A stretch of 64,000 nt of DNA from an uncultured Polaribacter sp. (GCA_943788045.1 CALSOT010000004.1:1-64000), one strand, 5' to 3'; positions 46,625-57,209 are shown, counted from the first letter of the stretch. Program-made: numbers and translations. The notes: a model not told the origin generated them from the letters alone.

Positions 46625-48884
46625 TGCTCTTTATAACGGAGCAAATACTAATAATCTACAGGTTTCGAACATCACTTTAGCCTACAACAATTATCAATAC
46701 AGAGTTGTTTTAACTAAAATAGGATATAGTTGTGATAAAACATCAAACTCAATAAATTTAAAAGTAAACCCATTACCAATTCCAAAAGAAAATCCTACAG
46801 AGTTAAAACAATGTGATTCTGATCCCGACAAGCAAACAACATTCAACTTAACTTTAGCAGAAAGTAATATTTCTGACAACATAAAAGATACTTTTGAATA
46901 TTTTGCCACAGAAGTTGATGCAAATGCAGGAACTCCACAAATAGCAGACAAAATAAGTTATTTTGTAGATACAACTGGAGAGGCTTGGGTAAGAACATAC
47001 TCTGAATTTGGTTGTTACACTGTTTCTAAAATAAACTTAATAGTTAGCTACACACCGAACGAACCTTATGAAGAAATTTTTATTGAATGTGATGATTTTT
47101 TAGATAAAGATGGTAACGATACTACTTTAAACTCAGATACAGATGGAATTACTTTCTTTGATTTTAGTTCTGCTCCTAGTCAAATTTCTGCGGACCCTGA
47201 TATTAAAATTGAATTTTATGAAACTGAAATAGAAAGAACACAGTCTGTTAATGAAATTCAACTCTCGCAAAATATTTCTCAATATAGAAACAAGAATATT
47301 CCAAATACAACTGGAAATAAATTTCCTATATTTTACAAATTAATTAGCAAATCTAATAACGATTGTTCAGGCTTAGGACAATTTTATCTGCAAATAAAAC
47401 CAGTTCCTTTAGCAAATACTCCTGATGATTTCATTTTGTGTGATGATGAGTTCTCAGGAACGACAACTGACGGACAAAATTCAGGAATAGATCTTAGAAG
47501 TAGAGTTGATCAGATTCTAGGTAGTACTCAAACTGAAACAGATTATATCGTTTCTTTTCACACCTCTGCAGCAGGCGCAAAAATGAATACTGATATTATT
47601 ATAAACGATACTGATTTTACAAATGAAGCCGGTTTTATTGCAGGAAACATTAGCGAACAAACTATTTATGTGCGTGTTCAAGATAGAAACGGACCTTTAA
47701 AATGTGTTAAAAACCCTGTTTCTTTTAAAATAATAGTAAATCCAATTCCTGCAGTTTCTAATACAATTAGTCCTTTTGCTGTTTGTGATATTGCTACTTC
47801 TTCTGATAGCGACACTAGGAATAGAATTGCTCAAAATATTGATTTAACTTCTAAAGACAGTGAAATTTTAGCGGGTAAAACAAATCATAGAGTTGCCTAT
47901 TACGCAACACAGCAAGATGCGCAAGATGGGAATGAAATTGCAAATCCAACAGATTTTCAGAATATAACGAGTGAAACTAATTTCCCTGCAGATTTTAATA
48001 CAGATAATCCAGGGGTTGAAACCATATTCTTTAAGGTATTTGATTTAGGTGGAAATCAGTGTGAGTCTATCTTTGCAACTTTTCAGCTATTAATCTATCC
48101 AGAACCAAATATCCCTATCAATATTTCTGATTATTCGGATTGTGATAATACTTCTGATAGTTTTGCTAATGATGCAAATGGAATTAATGGAGACATCACT
48201 TTAAAAAATAAGATACCTGAAATTCTTGCTAATTATCAGCCAGCTGAATTTGCAGATTTCTCTGTTACTTTTTACACGTCTTTAACAGATGCTGAATCAG
48301 GAAATACCGCCCTAGCAATTGATGAAAATATCTTTGAGAATGACGCAAACAATCAAACTATTTATGTGCGTGTAGAAAACACAAAGAATACACCTATTGC
48401 TTGTGTAAATACAAAATTATCTTTTAACATCAACATAAAATCTCTACCTAGTTTTACAGTAATGGGTGAAGAAAATATTGATGCTCCACAAATTGTATGT
48501 TTAAATGACACTCCTCTTACTCTTGAGGCTGAAAATCCAGCGGCAACCTATGATTATATCTGGACAAATGAAGCAGGAACTACTCTAGGTAATAATGCTA
48601 CCTTACAGGTAACAACTGCAGGAAAATATACTGTAATTGCGAATGATCAATCTCCTGATGGATGTTCTAGAGAAAGAACAATAGTGGTCAATGAATCTAA
48701 TATTGCAACATTACTAGAGAGTTTTATCACCATTATTGATGAATCTAATAATCTTAGTAGCAACGACAATATTTCTATTTCGATAGATACTTTAAGTAAT
48801 GATTTAGGTCCGGGTGATTATCAATTTGCGCTTAAAAATGATGATAATCGGAGATCGTTTTCCTTCAATTGGTTTTCAAGATGA
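46509..48884 (+). pseudogene. T9SS gliding-motility-type surface protein, middle fragment
   Basis: This is the second segment of the same gene, genuine from about 46560 (NADGYQWETSTDG). It consists of Ig-like repeats of roughly 110 residues, about five copies. Each has a Cys-Asp start (ILCDDEFSG, AVCDIATSS, SDCDNTSDS), a FYTS...DAxxG strand and a TIYVRVxxxxxxxxC strand followed by F-x-I-x-I-K-x-x-P. A final Ig-like domain has YIWTNEAGTTLG. The frame is lost again at 48846-48847 through one extra A. Residues after KNDD are out of frame until the stop at 48884. Confidence 0.85.
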
Positions 48885-49263
48885 ACCACTTTTTGAAAAT
48901 CTTGAAGGCGGAATTTATACCATTATTGTAAATGATAAAAATGGATGTTCGCCAGATACTACGCTACAAATATCTGTCATTCAGTTTCCAAAATTCTTTA
49001 CACCAAATGGTGATGGAAAAAATGATACCTGGGGCGTTAAAGGAGCTAACAAAATATTCTATCCTAATAGCAGTATCAATATTTTTAACCGATTCGGAAA
49101 ATTAGTTGCACAAGTGCCTATTGACAGCCAAGGATGGAACGGAACTTATAATGGTAAAACATTACCTTCTGATGATTACTGGTTTAATATTCAGCTAATC
49201 CCAGCAGATACCAGTAAATCTCCAATACTCAAAAAAGGACATTTCTCTTTACTGAGAAGGTAA
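48814..49263 (+). pseudogene. T9SS gliding-motility-type surface protein, C-terminal fragment
   Basis: This is the third segment, genuine from about 48848 (GDRFPSIGFQDEPLFENL). It carries the gliding-motility-associated C-terminal (type B sorting) domain: FPKFFTPNGDGKNDTWGVKG, INIFNRFGKLV, WNGTYNGKTLPSDDYWF. This domain directs export through the T9SS and attachment to the cell surface. With the upstream frames broken, the protein would lose its secretion signal unless frameshifting or a sequencing error explains the breaks. Confidence 0.85.
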
Positions 49264-49383
49264 AGTTCACTTTTAAAAATAGTAAGCAGTGATAAATATT
49301 TTTTAATTTATCTCTGCTTTTTTTTATGATTTCATTCAGAAGAATATTTCTTAATTTAGCATTAAAATAAGAACCCAATTCCT

Positions 49384-51027
49384 ATGGATATCAACTTCAA
49401 TAAAAACGAAGATTATAACAAATTATTAGTTTCAGGTTTACGTAAAAAATTTGCTAAAGTAAAATTAGGTGGAGGTCAAAAAAGAATTGACAAACACCAT
49501 TCTAAAGGTAAAATGACTGCGAGAGAAAGAGTTGATTACCTTTTAGATAAAAAAACTAAATCCATAGAAATTGGTGCATTTGCCGGCGAAGATATGTACG
49601 CAGAACACGGAGGATGTCCTTCTGGAGGAGTTGTGGTGAAAATTGGTTATATAAAAGGAAAACAATGTGTTGTTGTTGCCAACGACGCTACTGTAAAAGC
49701 AGGTGCTTGGTTTCCCATCACAGGAAAAAAGAATTTACGAGCACAAGAAATATCCATAGAAAACAAATTACCAATTATTTATTTGGTTGATTCTGCGGGT
49801 GTTTATTTACCAATGCAAGATGAAATTTTCCCCGACAAAGAACATTTTGGACGTATTTTTAGAAACAACGCCGTAATGAGTTCAATGGGAATTACACAAA
49901 TTTCTGCAGTTATGGGAAGCTGTGTTGCTGGAGGTGCATATTTACCAATAATGAGTGATGAAGCTTTGATTGTGGATAAAACAGCTAGTATTTTTTTAGC
50001 AGGAAGTTATTTGGTAAAAGCAGCAATTGGAGAATCTATTGATAATGAAACTTTAGGAGGAGCAACTACACATTGTGAAATTTCTGGGGTTACAGATTAT
50101 AAAGCCAAAGATGACAGAGATGCTCTAGATAAAATTAAGTTTATTGTTGATAAGATTGGAGATTACGACAAAGCTGGTTTTAGTAAAACCGAAGCTTCTC
50201 CTCCAAAAGAAAATGAAGATGATATTTTTGGAATCCTCCCAAAAGAAAGAAACGCACAATATGATATGTTAGAAATCATTAAGCGTTTAGTTGATAAATC
50301 TGAATTTGAACAATACAAAGAAGGTTATGGACAAACTATTTTAACAGGTTATGCAAGAATTGACGGTTGGGCTGTGGGTATTGTTGCTAATCAACGAAAG
50401 CTAGTTAAAACAACTGCTTCAAAAACAAAACCAACAGAAATGCAATTTGGAGGAGTTATTTACAACGATTCTGCAGATAAGGCTACGCGTTTTATAGCCA
50501 ATTGTAATCAGAAAAAAATACCATTAGTTTTTTTGCAAGATGTTACAGGATTCATGGTTGGGTCTAAATCTGAGCATGGAGGAATAATAAAAGATGGTGC
50601 TAAAATGGTAAATGCTGTGAGTAATTCTGTTGTGCCAAAGTTTACGATTATTATAGGAAACTCATATGGCGCGGGAAATTATGCGATGTGTGGTAAAGCA
50701 TATGATCCGAGATTAATAGCTGCCTGGCCGAGTGCAGAGCTTGCTGTAATGAGTGGTAATTCAGCAGCAAAAGTTTTATTACAAATAGAAACCGCTTCAT
50801 TAAAAAAGAAAGGCGAAAAAATTACACCTGAAAAAGAAGCCGAATTATTCGATAAAATAAAATCTAGATATGACAAGCAGATCTCACCCTATTATGCTGC
50901 TGCAAGACTATGGACAGACGCTGTAATTAATCCATTAGATACAAGAACATGGATTTCCATGGGAATCGAAGCCGCAAACCATGCTCCTATTACAAAGCAA
51001 TTTAATATGGGAGTTTTACAGGTCTAA
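49384..51027 (+). CDS. Acyl-CoA carboxylase carboxyltransferase (beta) subunit
   Basis: This 547-residue crotonase-fold protein transfers carboxyl from biotin to an acyl-CoA. The N half has ERVDYLLD and DSAGVYLPMQDEIFPD; the C half has FLQDVTGFMVGSKSEHGG, the oxyanion-hole Gly pairs GGAYLP and GNSYGAGNYAM, and WPSAELAVM. The ALRK-type spacing and this last block resemble methylcrotonyl-CoA carboxylase beta; propionyl-CoA carboxylase is the alternative. The biotin carboxylase alpha subunit is not in the window. pta follows 65 nt later. Confidence 0.9.
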   Translation: MDINFNKNEDYNKLLVSGLRKKFAKVKLGGGQKRIDKHHSKGKMTARERVDYLLDKKTKSIEIGAFAGEDMYAEHGGCPSGGVVVKIGYIKGKQCVVVANDATVKAGAWFPITGKKNLRAQEISIENKLPIIYLVDSAGVYLPMQDEIFPDKEHFGRIFRNNAVMSSMGITQISAVMGSCVAGGAYLPIMSDEALIVDKTASIFLAGSYLVKAAIGESIDNETLGGATTHCEISGVTDYKAKDDRDALDKIKFIVDKIGDYDKAGFSKTEASPPKENEDDIFGILPKERNAQYDMLEIIKRLVDKSEFEQYKEGYGQTILTGYARIDGWAVGIVANQRKLVKTTASKTKPTEMQFGGVIYNDSADKATRFIANCNQKKIPLVFLQDVTGFMVGSKSEHGGIIKDGAKMVNAVSNSVVPKFTIIIGNSYGAGNYAMCGKAYDPRLIAAWPSAELAVMSGNSAAKVLLQIETASLKKKGEKITPEKEAELFDKIKSRYDKQISPYYAAARLWTDAVINPLDTRTWISMGIEAANHAPITKQFNMGVLQV

Positions 51028-51092
51028 ATATTATTTTAACTACTTATATAGTTTTTTTTTATGGCTTATTTCCACAACACAAACTTCAAAAA

Positions 51093-53186
51093 ATGAGTAA
51101 AGCAATTTATGTAACAACTATAGAATCAAACAGTGGAAAATCTTTAGTTTCTTTAGGATTATTAAGAATGATGTTAACAAGATCTCCTAAAGTAGGATAT
51201 TTTAGACCTATCATAAATAAGACTAAAAATGATGCATTTGATAACCATACGAACACAGCCATCAACTTTTTTAATTTAGACACAACTCACGACGAATGTT
51301 TTGCTTATCATCAATATGAAGTAGTAGAATTATTAAGTGAAGGTAAAGAAGATGAAATTATACACAATATCATTAAAAAGTATAAAGAACTTGAAAAAAA
51401 GTTTGATTATGTACTCGTAGAGGGTACAGATTTTTCTGGTGAAGGTGGTTTTACAGAAGTAGATGTGAATCTAATGATAGCCAAAAATCTAGGAATTCCT
51501 GTTTTAATTGTTGGTGCTGGCAATGGAAAAAAGAAAAAAGACTTCATAAATACCATGCAGATTACTTACAACTCTTTTATGCAGAAAGAAGTTGATGTTT
51601 TAGGGGTTATTGCCAATAAAATTGAAGCAGATGAAGTTGAATTCATAAAAAATGAACTTAATAGTTTTATTCCTAAAAAGGTATCTATAGATATCATTCC
51701 AAATATCAATTTATTAGCATATCCAACTGTTAAAGAAGTTGTAGATTCTTTAGAAAGTAAGATTCTATTCGGTAAGCAATTTATCAATAATGCAATAGGA
51801 AGTTATAGTACAGGAGCCATGCAGTTGCGTAATTATTTAACCAGAATTCAAGAAAATGCTTTGGTAATAACTCCTGGAGATAGAGCCGATATCATTTTAG
51901 GCGCATTACAAGCAAATGCCTCTAGCAACTATCCAAAAATTTCAGGAATTATTTTAACAGGAGGATTAATTCCTGAAGATTCTATTTTAAAATTAATTGA
52001 AGGTGTACAATCTACGATCCCTATTATCTCTGTAAATGGCGGTACTTTTAATATTACCAATAAAATTGGAGCCGTAAAGCCTAAAATATACGCAACAAAC
52101 AAACGTAAAATTTTATTAGCTTTAGATACATTTGACAACTACGTAAATATAGAAAGATTAACTAATATACTTTCTAGTTTTCAATCTGACAGACTAACAC
52201 CAAGTATGTTTCAATACAACTTGTTACAAAAAGCAAGAGCACATAGAAAACATATTGTTTTACCTGAAGGAAATGACGAACGTATTCTTGAGGCTGCAAC
52301 CCGTTTACAACTATTAAATATTGTTGATTTAACTTTATTAGGAGATAAAAGAGAAATTCAATTAAAATGTGATCAATTGGGATTACAAATTGATTTAGAA
52401 AAAATAAAAGTCTTAAATCCAGAAGAATCCATCCATAATGAAACTTTTAGCAAAACTCTTTTTGAAGCGCGAAAACACAAAGGGATGACAGAAACTACTG
52501 CAAACGATTTAACTAGAGATGTTTCTTACTATGGTACATTAATGATTTTAAATGGTTTAGCAGACGGAATGGTTTCTGGTGCTGTGCATACAACTATGCA
52601 TACCATAAAACCTGCATTACAAATCATTAAAACAAAACCAGGAGTTTCTGTGGTATCTTCTGTATTTTTTATGTGTTTATCCGATCGAGTTTCAGTTATG
52701 GGAGATTGCGCTGTAAACCCTAATCCGAATGCGGAACAATTAGCTGAAATTGCAATTTCTTCTGCACAATCTGCGGAGGCTTTTGGCATAAATGCAAAAA
52801 TAGCCATGTTGTCTTATTCTTCAGGAAGTTCAGGAAAAGGTGAAGAAGTAGAAAAAGTAAGAAAGGCTACAGAAATTGTAAAAGCTAAAAAACTTGGTTT
52901 AGAGATTGAAGGGCCAATTCAATATGATGCTGCCGTAGATATGTCTGTGGCAAAAACCAAAATGCCAGATTCTAAAGTAGCAGGACAAGCATCTGTATTA
53001 ATTTTCCCTGATTTAAATACAGGAAATAATACTTATAAAGCCATTCAAAGAGAAACAGGCGCATTAGCAATTGGACCAATGTTACAAGGCTTAAATAAAC
53101 CTGTTAACGATTTAAGTAGAGGTTGCACAGTTGATGATATTTTCAATACTGTCTTATTAACAGCAATACAAGCAGAACAAGAATAA
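51093..53186 (+). CDS. pta: Phosphate acetyltransferase (long form)
   Basis: This 697-residue enzyme converts acetyl-CoA and phosphate to acetyl-phosphate. The N-terminal part (about 1-200) is a dethiobiotin-synthetase-like P-loop domain (TTIESNSGKSLVSLGLLR). A DRTGG domain follows (about 215-340: VITPGDRADIILGALQ). The catalytic PTA domain is at about 370-697 (HIVLPEGNDERILEAA, YSSGSSGKGEEV). The long architecture matches E. coli Pta. It is cytoplasmic. ackA starts 1 nt after its stop, giving a tight pta-ackA operon. Confidence 0.96.
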   Translation: MSKAIYVTTIESNSGKSLVSLGLLRMMLTRSPKVGYFRPIINKTKNDAFDNHTNTAINFFNLDTTHDECFAYHQYEVVELLSEGKEDEIIHNIIKKYKELEKKFDYVLVEGTDFSGEGGFTEVDVNLMIAKNLGIPVLIVGAGNGKKKKDFINTMQITYNSFMQKEVDVLGVIANKIEADEVEFIKNELNSFIPKKVSIDIIPNINLLAYPTVKEVVDSLESKILFGKQFINNAIGSYSTGAMQLRNYLTRIQENALVITPGDRADIILGALQANASSNYPKISGIILTGGLIPEDSILKLIEGVQSTIPIISVNGGTFNITNKIGAVKPKIYATNKRKILLALDTFDNYVNIERLTNILSSFQSDRLTPSMFQYNLLQKARAHRKHIVLPEGNDERILEAATRLQLLNIVDLTLLGDKREIQLKCDQLGLQIDLEKIKVLNPEESIHNETFSKTLFEARKHKGMTETTANDLTRDVSYYGTLMILNGLADGMVSGAVHTTMHTIKPALQIIKTKPGVSVVSSVFFMCLSDRVSVMGDCAVNPNPNAEQLAEIAISSAQSAEAFGINAKIAMLSYSSGSSGKGEEVEKVRKATEIVKAKKLGLEIEGPIQYDAAVDMSVAKTKMPDSKVAGQASVLIFPDLNTGNNTYKAIQRETGALAIGPMLQGLNKPVNDLSRGCTVDDIFNTVLLTAIQAEQE

Positions 53187-53187
53187 T

Positions 53188-54375
53188 ATGAATATTTTAG
53201 TTTTAAATGCAGGGTCATCATCTTTAAAATATCAAGTGATAGAAATGCCTTCAGAAAATATAAAATGCGCTGGTTTAGTAGAAAGAATTGGTGAGTTAGA
53301 TGCCATTTTTACACATAAAATAGGAGAAGAAACACATTCCAAAGTTTTGTCAATTTCCAATCATAAAGAAGGCTTAAAAAAAATTACAAGTACTTTATTA
53401 AATGCCAAAATTGGTGTTATAGATAATGTTGACGAGATAAAAGCTGTTGGCCACCGAGTTGTGCATGGAGGAAATAAATTTAGTAAAACAACAATTATAA
53501 ACACAGAGGTTAAAGAAAGTATTAGAGAGTTATCTGATTTAGCACCTTTGCACAATCCTGTAAATTTAATTGGAATAGAAATAGCGGAAACTATTTTTAC
53601 AAATGCTAAACAAATTGCGGTTTTTGATACTGCTTTTCATCAAACAATGCCAAAAGAAGCTTATCAATATGCCATTAAAAATGAGTTTTTGAATAAACAT
53701 AACATCAGAGCTTATGGTTTTCACGGAACAAGTCATAAATATGTATCTGAGAAAGCAATTGAATATTTAGGTAAAGAAAAGTCCAAAAATATTATTACGA
53801 TTCATTTAGGTAACGGTTGCAGCATGTCTGCCATTAAAAATGGAAAAAGTATTGAAAATTCCTTAGGTTTTGGACCAATGAATGGTTTAGTTATGGGAAC
53901 TCGCTCTGGAGACATAGATCAATCTGTAATTTTCTTTTTAATGAAAAATCTTAATAAATCTGCTGATGAAGTAACTAATTTATTAAACAAAACTTCAGGA
54001 ATGAAAGGGCTGACAGGTTTTTCTGATTTACGAGAGATTTCCGAAAAAGCAGAAAATGGAAATCAAAACTGTAAAAATGCTCTCAATTTGGCGGGTTATA
54101 GAATCCGTAAATATATAGGCGCTTATTCAGCTGCCTTAAATGGCCTAGATGCAATTGTATTTACTGCAGGAATTGGAGAAAATTCTGCTTTAATGAGAGA
54201 ATTATCTTGTAAAAATTTAGAATTCTTAGGCATCAAATTAGATTTTGAAAAGAACAAAATTCATTCCAAAGAAGCAAGAGAAATACAAGCTTCGAATTCA
54301 AAAGTAAAAATACTAATTATTCCAACTAATGAAGAAATTGAAATTGCTCTACAATCATACAAGCTTTTAAAATAA
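53188..54375 (+). CDS. ackA: Acetate kinase
   Basis: This 395-residue ASKHA-fold enzyme makes ATP and acetate from acetyl-phosphate. Motifs seen are the opening ILVLNAGSSSLKYQV, VVHGG, AVFDTAFHQTMP (catalytic Asp), GFHGTSHKYV, and the phosphate loop HLGNGCSMSAI. GIGENSALMRE lies near the end. It works with pta in overflow metabolism or acetate uptake. A long A/T-rich inverted repeat follows the stop. Confidence 0.97.
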   Translation: MNILVLNAGSSSLKYQVIEMPSENIKCAGLVERIGELDAIFTHKIGEETHSKVLSISNHKEGLKKITSTLLNAKIGVIDNVDEIKAVGHRVVHGGNKFSKTTIINTEVKESIRELSDLAPLHNPVNLIGIEIAETIFTNAKQIAVFDTAFHQTMPKEAYQYAIKNEFLNKHNIRAYGFHGTSHKYVSEKAIEYLGKEKSKNIITIHLGNGCSMSAIKNGKSIENSLGFGPMNGLVMGTRSGDIDQSVIFFLMKNLNKSADEVTNLLNKTSGMKGLTGFSDLREISEKAENGNQNCKNALNLAGYRIRKYIGAYSAALNGLDAIVFTAGIGENSALMRELSCKNLEFLGIKLDFEKNKIHSKEAREIQASNSKVKILIIPTNEEIEIALQSYKLLK

Positions 54376-54427
54376 AAGATATTTATACCTCAATTATCAA
54401 ACATCACAATTCAGGCATAAATATCTT
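54376..54427. terminator. Possible terminator between ackA and the T9SS gene
   Basis: AAGATATTTAT (54376-54386) pairs with ATAAATATCTT (54417-54427) around a 30-nt loop, between the convergent genes. The stem is A/T-only apart from one G-C pair, so the strength is doubtful. Confidence 0.35.
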
Positions 54428-54438
54428 GTTTTAGGTTT

Positions 54439-54648
54439 CTATTTTTTTAGAATCCTTTTTGTGGCAAATTTACCACTTAAAGTTTCTACTTTTAGCAAAT
54501 AGACTCCTTTATCTAAGTTCTCAATATTCAATTTATTTTCAGTAGTTGAAAGTAATTTTTGCCCGATAAGATTGAAAATCGTCATATTTTTCAAAGAAAA
54601 AGAACTATCATCAACTTTTATAACAGACCTAACTGGATTTGGATACAA
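54439..54648 (-). pseudogene. T9SS type A sorting-domain protein, C-terminal fragment
   Basis: This 69-residue stretch is a type A T9SS sorting domain: LYPNPVRSVIKV, MTIFNLIGQKLL, KGVYLLKVETLSGKFATKRILKK. It is the end of the 55591 gene. Upstream codons in this frame are open back to 54799, with NDKSGIDYLIDPFGF and FNYDESTASIKDFDSSVFSL, and rejoin the larger fragment when one T is removed from the TTTT tract at 54799-54802. The ATG at 54648 is internal to the domain and not a real start. Confidence 0.85.
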
Positions 54649-54796
54649 AGAAAATACTGATGAATCAAAATCTTTAATACTTGCAGTAGACTCATCATAG
54701 TTAAAGGTTGTTCTCTGAGAATCTGTTTCTGTAATAGTTAGTATTTTATTTATAAAACCAAATGGGTCTATTAAATAATCTATGCCTGACTTATCA

Positions 54797-55591
54797 TTAA
54801 AAGGGTGTATATAACCTAGACATTAACTCGGCAGTATCAAAAGTAGCTGTTTCTTCCGAATCAAGCTCAAAAGTTCCATTTTCAAAATCGAATTCTTTTT
54901 GTGAAATTAAATTTCCATTGGTGTCGTATGCAAACTCAGTTTTCGAATCATCTTCGAAGGTAGAGCCATTCCAAGCATATCTTACCTTAGAAATTAAATT
55001 ATCACTTCCATCATAAGAAAAATTAATACCACTTTCGTCAACCCAACCTGATCCATCCCAGGTAGCAAGTGCAAACGACTTAATCGTTTCATTGTCATTG
55101 TAAACTATGGTTACATTTTCAACTTTACTCCAATTATTGTCAACCCATTCGTAACTTAGACCACCTGAAACTAGGTTGCCGTTATATGTCAAATCAGTTT
55201 TAGAAGAATTTTCCCAAGCAGAACCACTCCAATCTTGATCTAGAAACTGAGTTAAATAACCATTAGAATCATAAGTATAATTTGTTCTTGATGACGCTTT
55301 AAACGAATCTGTGTTCGTTTCAAATTCTTCATTTAAAGCAACAATAACTTTGTTATTTGTGTTATAACTGTAAGAAATTTTATTTGCCTCCGTCCACTGG
55401 GATTCGGATGTTTGCCAAAAAAATTCTATTTCCTCAACTACATTGCCATTAGCTTCATAACTATATTCAATTTTATCACTATTTTGCCAAGCGCTGCCAT
55501 CATAACTTTCAGTCAAGGTAGACGATAGTTTTTTTTGAGCATGCAAAGACAAGCCAATTAATGTAAAAAGTAAAAGCGCAATTTTTCTCAT
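54797..55591 (-). pseudogene. T9SS type A cargo protein, N-terminal fragment with YD-like repeats
   Basis: This 264-residue part has a signal peptide (MRKIALLLFTLIGLSLHAQ) and about six tandem units of 33-40 residues of the form W-x-G-S-x-W-x(n)-K-x-x-Y-x-YD-x-x-G-N. Examples are YDGSAWQNSDKIEYSYEANG and WNGSTFEDDSKTEFAYDTNG. The frame stops right after RLYTPF. Removing one T there continues into NDKSGIDYL and finally the sorting domain ending at 54439. The intact protein would be about 384 residues, secreted and surface-exposed. The function is unknown. Confidence 0.85.
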
Positions 55592-55691
55592 AATATATTT
55601 TTTTTAGATTTCAATTCGACAAATGTATTAAATTTTAGATGAAGCAATATCTGTAATTTATATTATCACAAGAAAATCAACCTTTAAAAAA

Positions 55692-55722
55692 TTGGTCATC
55701 AGTATACAAATTTTTACATTTG
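55692..55722 (+). promoter_or_regulatory. Promoter of the YebC-family gene
   Basis: TTG (55692-55694), 20 nt, then TACATTTG (55715-55722): a perfect Bacteroidota promoter with the ATG 29 nt downstream. Confidence 0.7.
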
Positions 55723-55751
55723 TGAAAATGTAATTAAAAACACTGACATTA

Positions 55752-56468
55752 ATGGGTAGAGCATTTGAGTTTAGGAAGGCAAGAAAAATGAAACGTTGGT
55801 CAGCAATGGCTAAAACTTTTACCAGAATTGGTAAAGACATTGTTATGGCTGTAAAAGAGGGCGGTCCAAATCCTGATACTAATTCTAGACTACGAGCAGT
55901 TATGCAAAATGCAAAAGCTGCTAATATGCCAAAAGATAATGTAGAACGAGCAATAAAAAAAGCAACTGACAAAGACACTGCTAATTACAAGGAAGTACTT
56001 TTTGAAGGTTATGCACCTCATGGCGTTGCGGTTTTATTAGAAACAGCCACAGACAACAATAATAGAACGGTTGCCAATGTCAGAGCGGCTTTTAATAAAT
56101 GTGACGGAAATTTAGGCACTTCTGGCTCTGTAGTTTTTATGTTTGACCATACATGTAATTTTACTATTAAAAAAGAAGATATTACAATGGATATGGAAGA
56201 ATTAGAATTGGAATTAATCGATTTTGAGGTAGAAGAGGTATTTGATGATGAAGATGGTATCATTATTTACGCACCTTTTGAGCAATACGGCTCAATTCAA
56301 TCCTTCTTTGAAGAAAATAATGTTGAGATTTTATCGTCTGGCTTTGAGAGAATACCAACAACTAGTACAACGCTGAATGAAATGCAGCAAGCTGATGTAA
56401 ATAAACTCTTAGAAAGGTTAGAAGAAGATGATGATGTTCAAAATGTATATCATTCAATGCAAATTTAG
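55752..56468 (+). CDS. YebC/PmpR family transcriptional regulator or translation factor
   Basis: This 238-residue protein has the YebC signature: N-terminal MGRAFEFRKARKMKRWSAMAK-type basic helix, ARDGG-like GGPNPDTNSRLR, AKAANMPKDNVERAIKKA, then YEG/FEGYAPHGVAVLLE and NNRTVANVRAAFNK. Family members bind DNA or, in recent work on YebC2, help ribosomes at proline stretches. Which applies here is unknown. The opening MGRAFEFRK, rather than MAGHSKW, is typical of Bacteroidota. It is cytoplasmic, and a secreted-protein gene follows 27 nt later. Confidence 0.93.
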   Translation: MGRAFEFRKARKMKRWSAMAKTFTRIGKDIVMAVKEGGPNPDTNSRLRAVMQNAKAANMPKDNVERAIKKATDKDTANYKEVLFEGYAPHGVAVLLETATDNNNRTVANVRAAFNKCDGNLGTSGSVVFMFDHTCNFTIKKEDITMDMEELELELIDFEVEEVFDDEDGIIIYAPFEQYGSIQSFFEENNVEILSSGFERIPTTSTTLNEMQQADVNKLLERLEEDDDVQNVYHSMQI

Positions 56469-56495
56469 AATTTAATACTAAAATCAATAAAAAAG

Positions 56496-57209
56496 ATGAA
56501 AAAACTCATAATATTTATTTCCGTAACATTAATATTTGTCGCAAATATCAATGCCCAAAAAGAATTAGATTCTCTAAATTTCAAAAACACACAGGATATA
56601 AACTTTTTTAAAACAATTAAAAACAGAACTTTAGTAAAAAAATATACAACAGAAAGTGGTAATATTATTAAAATAGGTGATACAATTGTTTTAGGTGCTC
56701 CTACTTCTATGGAAATGTCTACAAAAACATTATCTGGAAGTTATGGCAGAACAGCTAGAGGTGGTGTGTCGAAATCTAGAAGTACAACAAAAAAAACTTA
56801 TGAATTTATTAAAATGGGGAGACCTGCAGGTTTTGGTTCTATAATGAGTTCTTTAAACGGAGATGACGCAGCAATGGCCTCTAATTCATTAAAAAACTCA
56901 ATTGCGGTAGTAACCGAAATCAAAGCCTATCATAGAGGTAGTAAAAAGAAACCTTTATACTTAGTAATGGTTTTAGGAGAAGTTAATGGCAGAGCTTTTG
57001 GAATTAATAAGTACCTAAGCGTAATGGATACAGAATTAGCCTTAGAATCTGGAGAAGTTTTATTAAAAAATAGAAAAAAAACGAGAGCAGAAGCAATACA
57101 AGAGCTCAAAGAAGCGAAAGAGTTATTAGAGATTGATATAATGACTAAAGAAGAATTTGAACTTTTAAAAAAAGAATTAGGTCCTATTATTAGAGCTAAA
57201 AAATCTTAA
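56496..57209 (+). CDS. Secreted hypothetical protein with SHOCT-like C terminus
   Basis: This 237-residue protein has a signal peptide (MKKLIIFISVTLIFVANINAQ). The middle is beta-rich with a Ser/Thr/Arg-rich stretch (SGSYGRTARGGVSKSRSTTK). The C terminus has a short helical ELLEIDIMTKEEFELLKKEL, which looks like a SHOCT motif (oligomerisation or membrane association). I do not recognise a named family. It is probably co-transcribed with the yebC-type gene. Confidence 0.7.
   Translation: MKKLIIFISVTLIFVANINAQKELDSLNFKNTQDINFFKTIKNRTLVKKYTTESGNIIKIGDTIVLGAPTSMEMSTKTLSGSYGRTARGGVSKSRSTTKKTYEFIKMGRPAGFGSIMSSLNGDDAAMASNSLKNSIAVVTEIKAYHRGSKKKPLYLVMVLGEVNGRAFGINKYLSVMDTELALESGEVLLKNRKKTRAEAIQELKEAKELLEIDIMTKEEFELLKKELGPIIRAKKS

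Noticed and set aside
46694..46951. Antisense ORF inside the large cargo gene
   Set aside because: Mirror of repeat-rich coding sequence on the other strand; no supporting features.
54439..54648. Stand-alone 69-residue protein
   Set aside because: It is only the sorting domain of the upstream gene after a frameshift; its ATG codes for the Met in a conserved YPNP context.
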